NCBI RefSeq assembly: GCF_900186975.1
Contig: NZ_LT906441.1
Coordinates: forward strand, 1,922,001 to 1,986,000
Direction: 5' to 3'
Source of the DNA: Cutibacterium granulosum
GTDB taxonomy: Bacteria; Actinomycetota; Actinomycetes; Propionibacteriales; Propionibacteriaceae
Length of the DNA: 64,000 nucleotides
Below the pieces are notes generated by a model that saw only the letters and a list, made by a program, of their open reading frames with translations, was not told where the DNA came from and ran no database searches. Below, in pieces: positions 9,308 to 17,862 of this stretch; position 1 is the first letter of the stretch, and the number at the start of each line of letters is the position of its first letter. A program made the translations under genes and the position numbers.

Positions 9308-10275
9308 CGTTCCTCCCGCCGCCGAGCAACCAAGGCACCGAGCGTCCCGATGCCGACCATGAGCGCCCCCGGCCAGGGCCTGTCGTAGGAACGGTGAGTG
9401 GCCATGGCCATGACCGCCTTCTTGGCCTGTGACTGGATGCGGTGGGCGATGTCTGCCGTATCGGCCTGCCCGTCGGAGGGGATCGTCAGGGTCTGGCCGT
9501 GGGTACGCAGTACCTGCTGGTGCAACTCGTCACCGGCCGCCCGGGCATCGAGATCGGTGTTCTCGGGGACGATGCCGAAAACCATGATGTGGCGTTTCAC
9601 CGCCAGGTCGATGGCCTGGGGCAGGGTGTAGACCGAGGGGCCGGCGTTCATGTTGTCGGTGGCGAGTACGACGTTTCGAGACCGGGGCTGATCGAGCTGG
9701 TCGAACCTGCTGAGACAGGAGGCCAGGCCATCACCGACCAGCGACCCGCCCGGACCGTAACGTACCCCGGAGGGGAGGTCGGCCCGGTCGAGCTGGTCCC
9801 TGGCCTGTTTCAATCCAGTCTTGACGATGTCCCGGTCGTGGGTGAGGGGAAACACCGTCACCGACGAGGAGTCGAACATGACGAATCCGATCCGGTCGTC
9901 GGTGATGCGATCGGCCAGCTGGATGTAGGTGTTGATGACCTGACGATCCACCCCCTCCATCGAGCCGGACACGTCGAGGCACAGCATGACATCACGGGTA
10001 CGTATCTGACGATCGTCATCGTCGATCCCCTGCAATCTGGCGGCCACCAGACCGACTCCACAGGCCGCCACCGCCCAGCACACCATCTCGACCACCAGAC
10101 AGCGAACGCGTCGCCGGGCGTGATCCCGGTAGGCGGGAAGGGCACGCAGTCGGTCGACATGTGCCACTGCAAGTCGCTCGATGCTCTCGTGACGACGCAG
10201 CACCAGCCCGATGAGAACCGTCATGGCGACCGCGACGACGACGATCGGCCACATCCACCACCACATCAGGTCCAT
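9304..10275 (-). CDS. VWA-domain membrane protein (BatA-like)
   Basis: A protein of 323 residues. Two N-terminal helices (MDLMWWWMWPIVVVAVAM and a second near residue 65) precede a von Willebrand A domain carrying the canonical metal site DVSGSM at about residue 103. A C-terminal helix and a short Arg-rich tail (RRREER) follow. I chose the ATG at 10275, which lies inside the end of the DUF4381-like gene (10-base overlap); longer frames read through that gene out of frame. The layout of helices flanking a VWA domain is that of BatA/BatB proteins. Confidence 0.87.
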   Translation of the reverse strand: MDLMWWWMWPIVVVAVAMTVLIGLVLRRHESIERLAVAHVDRLRALPAYRDHARRRVRCLVVEMVCWAVAACGVGLVAARLQGIDDDDRQIRTRDVMLCLDVSGSMEGVDRQVINTYIQLADRITDDRIGFVMFDSSSVTVFPLTHDRDIVKTGLKQARDQLDRADLPSGVRYGPGGSLVGDGLASCLSRFDQLDQPRSRNVVLATDNMNAGPSVYTLPQAIDLAVKRHIMVFGIVPENTDLDARAAGDELHQQVLRTHGQTLTIPSDGQADTADIAHRIQSQAKKAVMAMATHRSYDRPWPGALMVGIGTLGALVARRREER

Positions 10276-10772
10276 GAGCGCACCGTCCTCACGGCATCGG
10301 CCAGCAGCTCGTCGGTATCGACGCCGTGGCCCTTCGGGTCGAACTCCACCGCATAGCACCGTTCGACGACCGCGACGACCGGATCGAGCCGCGGGTCCTC
10401 CTCGGCATGGCGAGAGAGTTCGTCCAACCCCTCGTAGTCCAGGTCGCTGTCGCAGGCGAGCGCGGCGAACCTGCGCAGGGCCATGCTGATGTCTCGGCAC
10501 ACGGCACGGTCTGGCTCACCACGTCGACAGGCGTCGGCGGCGGCATCGAGATCTCGTAGTGCCGTGGCACGGATCGTCTCCAGCGTTGCCGGTCCCTCTG
10601 CCGTGGCTGCGACGTCGATTCTCGTCAGGACGCGGCGACACCCCCACAGCACGGCTGCGGCTGCGACCAGGCAGCCAAGGACCACCCACCACCATCTCGA
10701 GTCGTGTGAGACGGGCGGGTACAGGTCCAGCACGGGCAACAGCCCTGGTGAGGCACTAGTGACGGGAGGCAT
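10266..10772 (-). CDS. DUF4381-like membrane protein of the Bat operon
   Basis: A protein of 168 residues. A short extracytoplasmic N-terminus (MPPVTSASPG) is followed by one Trp-rich membrane helix (DSRWWWVVLGCLVAAAAVLWG) and a cytoplasmic helical domain with D-L-D and R-R-F-A patterns. The ATG at 10772 lies inside the end of the DUF58 gene (17-base overlap) behind a GAGAGGA site. Position between DUF58 and VWA genes, a single N-terminal helix and a small cytosolic domain match the DUF4381 proteins of Bat-type operons. The assignment rests mainly on context. Confidence 0.75.
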   Translation of the reverse strand: MPPVTSASPGLLPVLDLYPPVSHDSRWWWVVLGCLVAAAAVLWGCRRVLTRIDVAATAEGPATLETIRATALRDLDAAADACRRGEPDRAVCRDISMALRRFAALACDSDLDYEGLDELSRHAEEDPRLDPVVAVVERCYAVEFDPKGHGVDTDELLADAVRTVRSWT

Positions 10773-11643
10773 GACGCATCCTCTCGAGGAGTCGGACGAT
10801 CGCGGCAATCGAGTCGTCCACGTCGGCAACGGACTCGTGGATGATGCCGAGCCGGTCCAGGGTGTGGCCGCGGCGCCTGGCTCGCTCCTGTCGGGCGGCC
10901 ACGGCCTGCTCACGCACCTGCCGGTCCCGGGCCACGAATCCCGGTACGGGCTGGCCACTTGCCTGGTCACGGGTTGGCACGGCGGCCAGGGCCGGATCGG
11001 TGAGGTCGAGATCGGACACCTCGATGGCGAGCACCTCGTGACGGGCACACAGACTCGCCAAGGCATCCACGTCTGCAGGACGGGGATCCCAGTCGTCCAG
11101 CACGACAACGACGATGCAGCGACGACGCAGCCCCGAGGCGGTCAGGTCGAGCAGCTCCACCAGATCGGGATCGGGTGCCTCCAGACGACATCCGGCGTCG
11201 AGCCCGGCGAGCATGTGCTCGATCTGTGTGTCCCGGTACGACGGTCGCGCCACGCTCGGACCGTCCTGACCGGGGGCCACGACGGTGACGTAGTCGCCCT
11301 GGTGGCACGCCACCCATGCCAGCACCCCGATCGTGGCAAGCACCACGTCGATCTTGGAGTGGGTGAGCGTGGCGGCACTGGCCAGCGATCCACCGGTCGG
11401 CACGACGAACGCGAGGGTGTGCCTGCGCTCGGCCCGATAGCTCTTGATGAGCAGCTCCCCGGCACGCGCCGAGGACTTCCAGTCGATGTCCTTGACGTCG
11501 TCACCGGGCACGTAGGAGCGCAGGTCGTCGAAGTCCATGCTGCGCCCCGTGGTCATCGACGCGTACTGGCCGTCGAGCAGACCCATGACCAGACGTCTCG
11601 GGTACAGCCCCAGGCGTCCTTGGACAGCTGTGAGATACGCCAT
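10756..11643 (-). CDS. DUF58 family protein
   Basis: A protein of 295 residues. The N-terminal third contains the DUF58 hallmark Y-x-x-G-D-D-x-x-D-I-D-W-x-x-x-A-R (seen as YVPGDDVKDIDWKSSAR, about residues 44-60), followed by a VWA-like fold that lacks an obvious metal site. It starts 2 bases after the MoxR stop (TGACCATG). MoxR-DUF58-VWA gene sets are a standard unit in which the AAA ATPase is thought to remodel or mature the VWA and DUF58 partners. No membrane helix is seen, so it should be cytoplasmic or peripheral. Confidence 0.88.
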   Translation of the reverse strand: MAYLTAVQGRLGLYPRRLVMGLLDGQYASMTTGRSMDFDDLRSYVPGDDVKDIDWKSSARAGELLIKSYRAERRHTLAFVVPTGGSLASAATLTHSKIDVVLATIGVLAWVACHQGDYVTVVAPGQDGPSVARPSYRDTQIEHMLAGLDAGCRLEAPDPDLVELLDLTASGLRRRCIVVVVLDDWDPRPADVDALASLCARHEVLAIEVSDLDLTDPALAAVPTRDQASGQPVPGFVARDRQVREQAVAARQERARRRGHTLDRLGIIHESVADVDDSIAAIVRLLERMRHASRH

Positions 11644-11645
11644 GG

Positions 11646-12779
11646 TCAGGGAGTGGGCACGGCGCCGAAGATGCCGTCGATGATCTCCTCGACGGGTACC
11701 TGGGTGGCGACGGCCTCGAAGGTGAGGATGAGCCGATGACGAAGGATCATGTGGCGCATCGCCCGCACGTCGTCGGGGATCACGTGGTCACGTCCGTGCA
11801 TGAGTGCGTGGGCGCAGGCTGCCTCGACGAATGCGATCGTGGCACGTGGGCTGGCGCCGTACTCCAGGTAGCGGGCCTGCTCCTGGGGAAGGTAGTCGCC
11901 GGCGTGCCGGGTCGCATGGACGATCTGGACGATGTAGTGCAGCAGGGACTCGTCCACGTGGACACGGCGCGACAGGCCCTGCAGCCACAGCACGTCGTTG
12001 CGGCTCACCACCGCAGACACGGTGCGTGACTCGAGCGCGCCGGACTTGAGGCGACGCAACATCTCCACCTCGTCGGCCGGTGAGGGATAGTCGACGATCA
12101 CCTTGAGCAGGAAACGGTCCATCTGTGCCTGGGGCAGCACGTAGGTGCCCTCCTCGTCGATGGGGTTCTGGGTCGCCAGCACGAGGAACGGGTCGGGCAT
12201 GGGGTACGTCTTGCCCCCGATCGTCGCCTGCCTCTCCTGCATGGCCTCGAGCATGGCGGCCTGCGTCTTGGCGCTGGACCTGTTGATCTCGTCCAGCAGC
12301 ACGACGTTGGCATGCACCGGGCCCAGCTCGGTGGTGAACGTGCTGCTGCCGGGGTTGAACACCTGGGTGCCGATGATGTCGCTGGGCAGCAGGTCGGGGG
12401 TGCACTGCACGCGCGAGAAACTGGCATCGACGGTGGAGGCCAGGGTGGAGGCCGCCAGCGTCTTGGCCAGGCCCGGCACCGATTCCAGCAGCACGTGACC
12501 CCCGCCGATGAGTCCGACGAGCAGTGCCGTGCGCAATGCCTCCTGACCCACGACCTTGGAGTCGAAGGCTCGCGAGATCGTCTCGACGAGACGACGTGCC
12601 CGGTCCACCTCTGCAGGGTCGATCCTCGACCCCGTCGTGCTGGACTCGCCCCTCGCGACGGGCGTGCCGTTTCCTCCGAGCCCACCGTGCCTGCCGAACT
12701 CGCCACGTCCGTCGGGTTCGCCGCGGCGGGGACGGTTCCTTGCCATCCAGCCCATGTTCATGGTCGTCTCTGCGCTCAC
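11646..12779 (-). CDS. MoxR-family AAA+ ATPase
   Basis: A protein of 377 residues. After a Gly/Arg-rich N-terminus of about 55 residues, the AAA+ core has Walker A as ESVPGLAKT, Walker B as VVLLDEINR, sensor 1 as LATQNP and a C-terminal lid with an R-x-x-R arginine finger region (GASPRATIAF). The start is a GTG at 12779 preceded by AGGAGG at 7 bases; it overlaps the stop of the S-component gene (GTGA). MoxR ATPases act as chaperones for cofactor insertion or complex assembly together with VWA proteins. Coupling to a vitamin transporter gene is unusual. Confidence 0.92.
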   Translation of the reverse strand: MSAETTMNMGWMARNRPRRGEPDGRGEFGRHGGLGGNGTPVARGESSTTGSRIDPAEVDRARRLVETISRAFDSKVVGQEALRTALLVGLIGGGHVLLESVPGLAKTLAASTLASTVDASFSRVQCTPDLLPSDIIGTQVFNPGSSTFTTELGPVHANVVLLDEINRSSAKTQAAMLEAMQERQATIGGKTYPMPDPFLVLATQNPIDEEGTYVLPQAQMDRFLLKVIVDYPSPADEVEMLRRLKSGALESRTVSAVVSRNDVLWLQGLSRRVHVDESLLHYIVQIVHATRHAGDYLPQEQARYLEYGASPRATIAFVEAACAHALMHGRDHVIPDDVRAMRHMILRHRLILTFEAVATQVPVEEIIDGIFGAVPTP

Positions 12780-13663
12780 GCTGTGTCCTCCTGGTCCGTG
12801 AACCATGCCTTCGTCCTTGTCCTTGCCTGTTCTCGTCGCTCGAGTGCCTCGGAACTGATCGGTGTGCTGCGGGTCGCCGGGGCCTCGTCGGTGCGCCGGT
12901 CGGGACTGCCCCAGGCGGTGCGCAGCGCCCGGATCGTCGGCAGGCCGATGATGATGACGCCGAGCAGGGTGCACACGCCACGGGTGAGGTCGATCCCCAT
13001 TGAGGTGCGCACCGAGTAGCGCACGAGCCGTTGGATCGTCTGCGTGCTCGACAGGCCGGTCACGAAGGCGTCGGACCCGTCCTGCCCGACAGTACCGGCC
13101 TCGTCGGTGGGCCAGCCGATGAGGTTGAGCATCACGCCCAGCACGGGGCCGCACAGCACGGCGAGTGGCCACGAGACCAACCATGCCGGTCTGGCCGGCA
13201 CCCGCACCAGCACCGAGCCGATGAGCCCGGTGAGCCCCCACGCCAGCATCTGTCCGGGCAGCGGCGCGTCAACCGTGCCCACCAGCATGCTGGAGACCAG
13301 ACATGATCCGGCTCCCACGAGGAATCCCGCCGACGGCCCTGCCGACACCCCGACCAGGAAGGGCAGGATGAACACCGGCTCCACACCGAACACCCGCGGC
13401 GACATCGTCACCCGCACCAGCGAATTCACCACGACGAGGCACACCAGCAGCCCGACCCGCCAGACCCGACGGCCGTCATCGATCCATCGACACACCGCCA
13501 GCAGCACGAGACCGGCCGTGAGGAACACGGTCATCGCCTGGGCCTCGACGGTGGCCTGCTGTCGAGTCCCCGCTCGCATCGAGTCGATGAGCGGGATGGC
13601 GAGCCACATCCCGGTCACCACAGCCAGTATCGCCGTGACGACTCCACTACACCAGTTGCGCAT
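12776..13663 (-). CDS. ECF transporter S (substrate-binding) component
   Basis: A membrane protein of 295 residues with about six helices and a cytoplasmic, Arg-rich C-terminal tail of about 45 residues. The segment FLVGVSAGPSAGFLVGAG followed by a Pro/Gln/Met-containing helix (LPGQMLAWGLTGLIG) is typical of S components of energy-coupling-factor transporters. I chose the ATG at 13663 with GGAGG 8 bases upstream, inside the end of the ATPase gene (17-base overlap). S components bind the vitamin and associate with the T and ATPase proteins. The substrate is inferred to be cobalamin or a precursor from the riboswitches at both ends of the island. Other vitamins are possible. Confidence 0.82.
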   Translation of the reverse strand: MRNWCSGVVTAILAVVTGMWLAIPLIDSMRAGTRQQATVEAQAMTVFLTAGLVLLAVCRWIDDGRRVWRVGLLVCLVVVNSLVRVTMSPRVFGVEPVFILPFLVGVSAGPSAGFLVGAGSCLVSSMLVGTVDAPLPGQMLAWGLTGLIGSVLVRVPARPAWLVSWPLAVLCGPVLGVMLNLIGWPTDEAGTVGQDGSDAFVTGLSSTQTIQRLVRYSVRTSMGIDLTRGVCTLLGVIIIGLPTIRALRTAWGSPDRRTDEAPATRSTPISSEALERREQARTRTKAWFTDQEDTA

Positions 13664-15119
13664 GGGCCCAACCTCCCTCCGCAACGGCATCGGCCCCCGG
13701 GACCAGGGTCAGATCGGTCGCCCTGACGACGTGACAGCCGGGGAACACCTGGGCCACCTGGGGTGGGCACGGAAGATCGTCCACCACGGAGCCGGGGCGT
13801 CCGTCGGCGACGACCTCGTGCTCATCGACGACCAGCACCCGATCGCACCATCGGGCCACCAGGTCGACGTCCCGACACGCCATGATCACGGCCGCCCCCC
13901 GCTGCCGCACCGCCTTCACCAGACGATCACCGCTGGCGGCGTCGACCGCCCATCCCGGGTCGATCCACAGCACGACCTCACCGCCTGCGCACGCCAGCAC
14001 GTCGGCCAGCAGACGTTGCTGGCCCTCGCCGTGCTCGACACCGCGACGCGCACCCACCGGCCCCAGCACCTCGTCGGCCAGCTCCATGCTCGTCCCGATC
14101 GGGCGATCGGATCGGCGGTCGACCAGCTCGCAGGCTCGCCGCACACTCGTCTGACGCAGCAGGGTGTGCAGCAGACGATCGTCGGGACCAGACGGGTTCA
14201 CCGTGGCAGCCAGACGACGTGCCACCCGATGCGCCTGGACCGGGTCGTGGGACACGACCCCCAGCACCTGACCGGCACGCACGTCAACCAATCTGCCGGA
14301 CAGCCGCAGGTCCGCCGGGTCCACGCGGGTGAGTATCGGCCCCTCGGACTGTTGCGGGTGGGCACAAGACATCGCGGTGACCGCCTCCGCGGCGAGAAGA
14401 TCGCGGGCCTGGGCCGGATCGGTGAAGAACTGCTCACCCGATCGGACAGCAATCTGCTGCAGGGGCGTCGGGGGCAGCTGGCTGGACGACCACGACGGGG
14501 CAGCCGTCTGCTGGACGTGTCCGTCGACGATCTCCACGACGCTGTCGGCCACTCCCAGGGCGTGTTCCAGGGCATGTTCGGCCCACACGACGATCCGACC
14601 CGCCCGGGCCACACGGGCGATGCAGGAGGCGGCACGAGACCGCCACATCGACGTCATGGGTGCCAACACCTGGTCCAGCAGCAGCACCGGCGCCTCGGAG
14701 GCGATGCCCTCGACCAGTGCCATGCGGGCCGCCACGCAGGCCGGCATCCGTGCCGCTGGTGTGCCGCACCACCGGGTGAGCCCCAACTCCTCGATGACGC
14801 TGCGCAGCTCGACGTCATGGGCTCCGAGACCCTCGAGGTCGATCACGCCTCCCAGCGGACGGTGCCCCACCATCGTCAGGAGGGGACGCAGCTCGGCACG
14901 ACTCATCTGGTCGATCCGCCGCCCAGACAGTCGAACCACGCCCCGTCGGCGCACCACCTGCCGATCCCGGTACCCTGCGACGAGACGCAACAGGGTCGTC
15001 GATCCGCAGCCACTGCGGCCCGTGACGAGGGTGACTCCCTGCCCTGCCCACACACTGACGTCGTCCAAGATCCGGCCGACCCGCGAGACGTCCACACACA
15101 TCGACTCAACCTCGAGCAC
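13647..15119 (-). CDS. ECF-type double ATP-binding protein with degraded catalytic motifs
   Basis: A protein of 490 residues that aligns by layout with the fused two-domain ATPases of ECF transporters. The first half keeps the Walker A shape but reads GRSGCGST (residues 34-41), with Ser40 in place of the essential Lys. Walker B reads LLLDQ (146-150), with Gln in place of the catalytic Glu, and no LSGGQ is seen. The second half has no Walker A and keeps only EHGEGQQR (signature-like) and WIDPGW (Walker-B-like). A helix resembling the H-loop (WAEH) remains in half one. The start is a GTG with GGAGG 5 bases upstream. It overlaps both neighbours, so it is still in the transporter operon. It is either a non-hydrolysing scaffold or works with another ATPase. 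Confidence 0.8.
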   Translation of the reverse strand: MLEVESMCVDVSRVGRILDDVSVWAGQGVTLVTGRSGCGSTTLLRLVAGYRDRQVVRRRGVVRLSGRRIDQMSRAELRPLLTMVGHRPLGGVIDLEGLGAHDVELRSVIEELGLTRWCGTPAARMPACVAARMALVEGIASEAPVLLLDQVLAPMTSMWRSRAASCIARVARAGRIVVWAEHALEHALGVADSVVEIVDGHVQQTAAPSWSSSQLPPTPLQQIAVRSGEQFFTDPAQARDLLAAEAVTAMSCAHPQQSEGPILTRVDPADLRLSGRLVDVRAGQVLGVVSHDPVQAHRVARRLAATVNPSGPDDRLLHTLLRQTSVRRACELVDRRSDRPIGTSMELADEVLGPVGARRGVEHGEGQQRLLADVLACAGGEVVLWIDPGWAVDAASGDRLVKAVRQRGAAVIMACRDVDLVARWCDRVLVVDEHEVVADGRPGSVVDDLPCPPQVAQVFPGCHVVRATDLTLVPGADAVAEGGWAHAQLV

Positions 15120-16122
15120 GTCGACCTCCAGCGTTGAAGGTGACCGTCACGGCGACCGCACCGAGCACCACGGCGACACACAGCACAACGGGCATCCCGC
15201 TGGGCGTCGCCAACGCAGCAGCATCCCCCGTCCACCCCCGAACCAGCCATGCCACGACCGTTGCGATGGCCGCAAGGACGAGGGCGACGTCCACCAGTCG
15301 CAGCCGCCCCACCCCGGGCAGCCCGTGCACCATGAGCACCACCAAACCAGCCAGCGCCCACAGACCGGCAACAGTCATCAGGGCACGGTCCCAGTATGGG
15401 TCCACGGCGGCAACCTGCCACAGCGTCCAGCCCGTCATGGCCTGACGGACGCACGCCAGCAGCACGACGAGTGTGCCGGCCACCCCCAGCACCCGACACC
15501 AGGACCAGGGCGATCTCACAAGCCGGGCCTCCTCCCATCGATCCTCGATCTCGCGGCCACGATCGATGCCGTCGACCAAGGCCTGCAGACGCGAGGTGCG
15601 CAGGCCGCCGCGGCGCAGCCGGACCCGATCGGCCACCGCCACCGAGACACCCTCTGCCATGCACATCCCCGGAGCCACCACCCGCGCTCCCCGGCCCAGC
15701 CAGCACATGGCCAGGTCGAGCCAGTCGTGGGCGGGACGCAACTGCACCAGCACCGCCCCGGCAACCACTGCCACACACGCCTGCACGGCATGATTGGCGG
15801 CGTTCAGCGTCGGGCCGACGTGGACGACACCTCCGATCTGCTGGCTGCCGATCAGGATGGACGGCAACGTCACCACGATGCCGCCGGTGGTCGCCACATG
15901 ACCCAGCACACCGGCCAGGAGCAGTGCCCAGATGACGACCAGCACCACGCAGATCTCGCGGACAGGCCGCCACACGGCTCGTCGGGGACCACCTGCCACC
16001 GTCGCGACCACGCACAGCGCCACCAGAGCCGTCAGTGACACCACGAGTTGATCTGCCATCCACGCCACGGCCACCAGCGAGACGACCCACAGCAGGGCCG
16101 TCAGGGGATGCACGCGTTTCAT
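15106..16122 (-). CDS. ECF transporter T component (CbiQ/EcfT-like)
   Basis: A membrane protein of 338 residues with about five to seven helices and a cytoplasmic helical region near residues 165-210 (AEGVSVAVADRVRLRRGGLR and a following D-R-W-E-E-A-R) corresponding to the coupling helices of T components. The second A-R-G coupling motif is imperfect (EEARLV). The ATG at 16122 overlaps the stop of the preceding gene (ATGA) and has AGAGGA 6 bases upstream; longer frames run into that gene. The T component bridges the S component and the ATPases. Confidence 0.8.
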   Translation of the reverse strand: MKRVHPLTALLWVVSLVAVAWMADQLVVSLTALVALCVVATVAGGPRRAVWRPVREICVVLVVIWALLLAGVLGHVATTGGIVVTLPSILIGSQQIGGVVHVGPTLNAANHAVQACVAVVAGAVLVQLRPAHDWLDLAMCWLGRGARVVAPGMCMAEGVSVAVADRVRLRRGGLRTSRLQALVDGIDRGREIEDRWEEARLVRSPWSWCRVLGVAGTLVVLLACVRQAMTGWTLWQVAAVDPYWDRALMTVAGLWALAGLVVLMVHGLPGVGRLRLVDVALVLAAIATVVAWLVRGWTGDAAALATPSGMPVVLCVAVVLGAVAVTVTFNAGGRRARG

Positions 16123-17150
16123 GCTCGTCCTCTCATGATTCGGCGTCCTCGCCATCCGGCACCGGCCATCGCCGCTGCGGCCACCACGGCTCCTGCACCA
16201 ACGGCCCCCTGCACGATTCGGTTGCTCGGATGCCTCTCCTCGGCTCCTGCCAGACTCGACGCGCCCCTGTGGCGCGGTTCACGGAACGTGCCCTTGTAGG
16301 GGGCCTGCACGGGGTGGTCCGAGGGAACGACGTCCCAGCTGTGGACCACGATCAACCCGTCACCGCCATAGGAGGTCATCCGCATCTTGTAGCGGTGATG
16401 CCTCATCCCGCGTGGCAGCTGGTAGCCGATGTCGACCGGCTTGGAGGGGTCGTCCATACACACCTGGGCCGTGTCGGGGCTATCGAAACGCGCCTCCGCC
16501 CCAAGGCTGCCACTGCAAAAAGGCTCATCAGGATTAGTTTTCCGGGCCTTGGTCACGTTCACCCAGTGTCCCGCATCGTCCTGGTACTCGATCTGGTACG
16601 TCCCCGTCAGCATCGACCCGACGGTGCGTACCCCGATCGTCTGCCCCACGGGTTTCTCCAGTCCCCAGCCGTCCCCCAACACAGTCGGTTTCAACGTTCC
16701 GTAGGGCACGAAGCTGCCTGCCGCCCTGTCGAGGTTGTCCATGGTCACATCATCGGGGCCTACGAAAACCCATGCGCTGGGAATCTTCGCCGGATCATCC
16801 TGAACGGTGGGGAACCCGAGTCTGGTGCCCACGATCCCGGTGTCCCCGACGACCACCGGCTTGTCTCCCACGACGAAGCGTTCCAGCTTGGTCAGCTTGC
16901 CGTGATCGTCGGTGCGCACGTAATAGGCCGCCAACCGCACCCGGGTGCCCGGCTTTCCAGTCACGTCGACCCCCGAATAGGACACCTCCCGTGCATCACC
17001 TCCATACACGCTCACGGTGCACTCATAATTGGGATCAGCACATAGCCGGCCCGAGACACCAGCATCCGCATGTGCCGCAACCGGCCACCAAGTTGCCACA
17101 CCAGCAGTCACCACAGCAGCCACCCACGATACCGTTCTACGGGCCTTCAC
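16119..17150 (-). CDS. Secreted, C-terminally membrane-anchored protein of the cobalamin island
   Basis: A protein of 343 residues. A GTG start at 17150 with GAGGGGA upstream gives a good signal peptide (VKARRTVSWVAAVVTAGVAT..., cleavage after AHA). The body (about residues 30-300) is beta-rich, with several Cys (LCADPNYEC, CSGSL, QVCMDD) that may form disulphides. The C-terminus has a hydrophobic helix ending in Arg-rich sequence (GWRGRRIMRGRA), so it is probably anchored outside the cell. It overlaps the T-component gene by ATGA, which ties it to the transporter. No family recognised; an extracellular binding or docking role is inferred. Confidence 0.72.
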   Translation of the reverse strand: MKARRTVSWVAAVVTAGVATWWPVAAHADAGVSGRLCADPNYECTVSVYGGDAREVSYSGVDVTGKPGTRVRLAAYYVRTDDHGKLTKLERFVVGDKPVVVGDTGIVGTRLGFPTVQDDPAKIPSAWVFVGPDDVTMDNLDRAAGSFVPYGTLKPTVLGDGWGLEKPVGQTIGVRTVGSMLTGTYQIEYQDDAGHWVNVTKARKTNPDEPFCSGSLGAEARFDSPDTAQVCMDDPSKPVDIGYQLPRGMRHHRYKMRMTSYGGDGLIVVHSWDVVPSDHPVQAPYKGTFREPRHRGASSLAGAEERHPSNRIVQGAVGAGAVVAAAAMAGAGWRGRRIMRGRA

Positions 17151-17197
17151 AATCCATCCCCTCTGCAACCCCAACCGTGCAACCTTTGGCATGACGG

Positions 17198-17237
17198 AAG
17201 GGGATCGGCGAGACCCCCAGACCTCGCCGATCCCCTT
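17198..17237 (-). terminator. Long perfect hairpin between two surface-protein genes
   Basis: Arms 17198-17212 and 17223-17237 are perfectly complementary over 15 bases (AAGGGGATCGGCGAG), with a 10-base loop. It lies 11 bases after the stop of the minus-strand gene ending at 17248 and before the start at 17150. The T run is short, so termination may be partial, leaving some read-through into the transporter genes. Confidence 0.7.
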
Positions 17238-17247
17238 CACTACTCAC

Positions 17248-17802
17248 TTACTTCTTGACGGGGGGATTGATCGACGGAATCCTGTTTCCGCCCAAGGTCA
17301 CGCCCACCCACGTGCCAACGCCTTGCTTCGGCGGGGCCCCCAGATCCCAGTTCTTGTTGGACTCACTGGCCCAAGAGAACATCCAGTAGGCATTCTTGCC
17401 CTGATCGTCGTGAACACCATTGACCGTGTCGATGAAACCCCCCTCCGGGGAATAGGTGATTCCCACCGCCTTGAGCGGCTCGGTCCGGGCATCACCCTTG
17501 GGATTAGCCCAGGTGCCACCCACATTGCACCGCACCAAAATCCGCGAGTCCTTCGCACCAGCTGGCCAGTTGCCCTCCACAGCCGGCTTCTGGTGGCTCG
17601 GATCATCCTTGAAGTCCACGACGACCGTCTGCCCCTCATTGGCAGCGCAGGCCCCATCATGCCATCCCGGTCCGGAGGCTGGCCCAGCCGCCTGGGCCGC
17701 CCCCGTCCCGGTCACGGCACCAGCGGCCAGCAGCACAGCAACCAGCGAGCCGGCGATCCGTCGGCTCATCGTCGACATTCCCATCTTCTTCTCTGTCATC
17801 AT
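17248..17802 (-). CDS. Small secreted protein with one copy of the island's Cys/Trp-rich domain
   Basis: A protein of 184 residues with a signal peptide (basic MMTEKKMGMSTMSRR, hydrophobic core, cleavage after AQA). The mature part holds WHDGACAANEGQTVVVDF, a single R-x-L-V-R-C strand and an aromatic block (NAYWMFSWAS, NWDLGAPP, GTWVGVTLGG). These match the repeated units of the proteins at 17863-19647 and 19733-21271. The aromatic block loosely resembles the DUF4430/transcobalamin C-terminal-like fold; I cannot confirm this. I chose the ATG at 17802 with AGGAAGAGA upstream. It is probably free in the medium, as no anchor is visible. Confidence 0.75.
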   Translation of the reverse strand: MMTEKKMGMSTMSRRIAGSLVAVLLAAGAVTGTGAAQAAGPASGPGWHDGACAANEGQTVVVDFKDDPSHQKPAVEGNWPAGAKDSRILVRCNVGGTWANPKGDARTEPLKAVGITYSPEGGFIDTVNGVHDDQGKNAYWMFSWASESNKNWDLGAPPKQGVGTWVGVTLGGNRIPSINPPVKK

Positions 17803-17862
17803 TGCATCTCTTCCTTTCACAACAGATGACACGTTTACGGGTGTCCCCCCACCATCGCCTGG

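Noticed and set aside
10773-11108. Extension of the DUF4381-like protein upstream of 10772
   Set aside because: It reads out of frame over the DUF58 gene. The ATG at 10772 has a good site and gives the expected small membrane protein.
12780-13241. Long N-terminal extension of the MoxR ATPase
   Set aside because: It lies entirely over the S-component gene in another frame; the GTG at 12779 with AGGAGG is the natural start.
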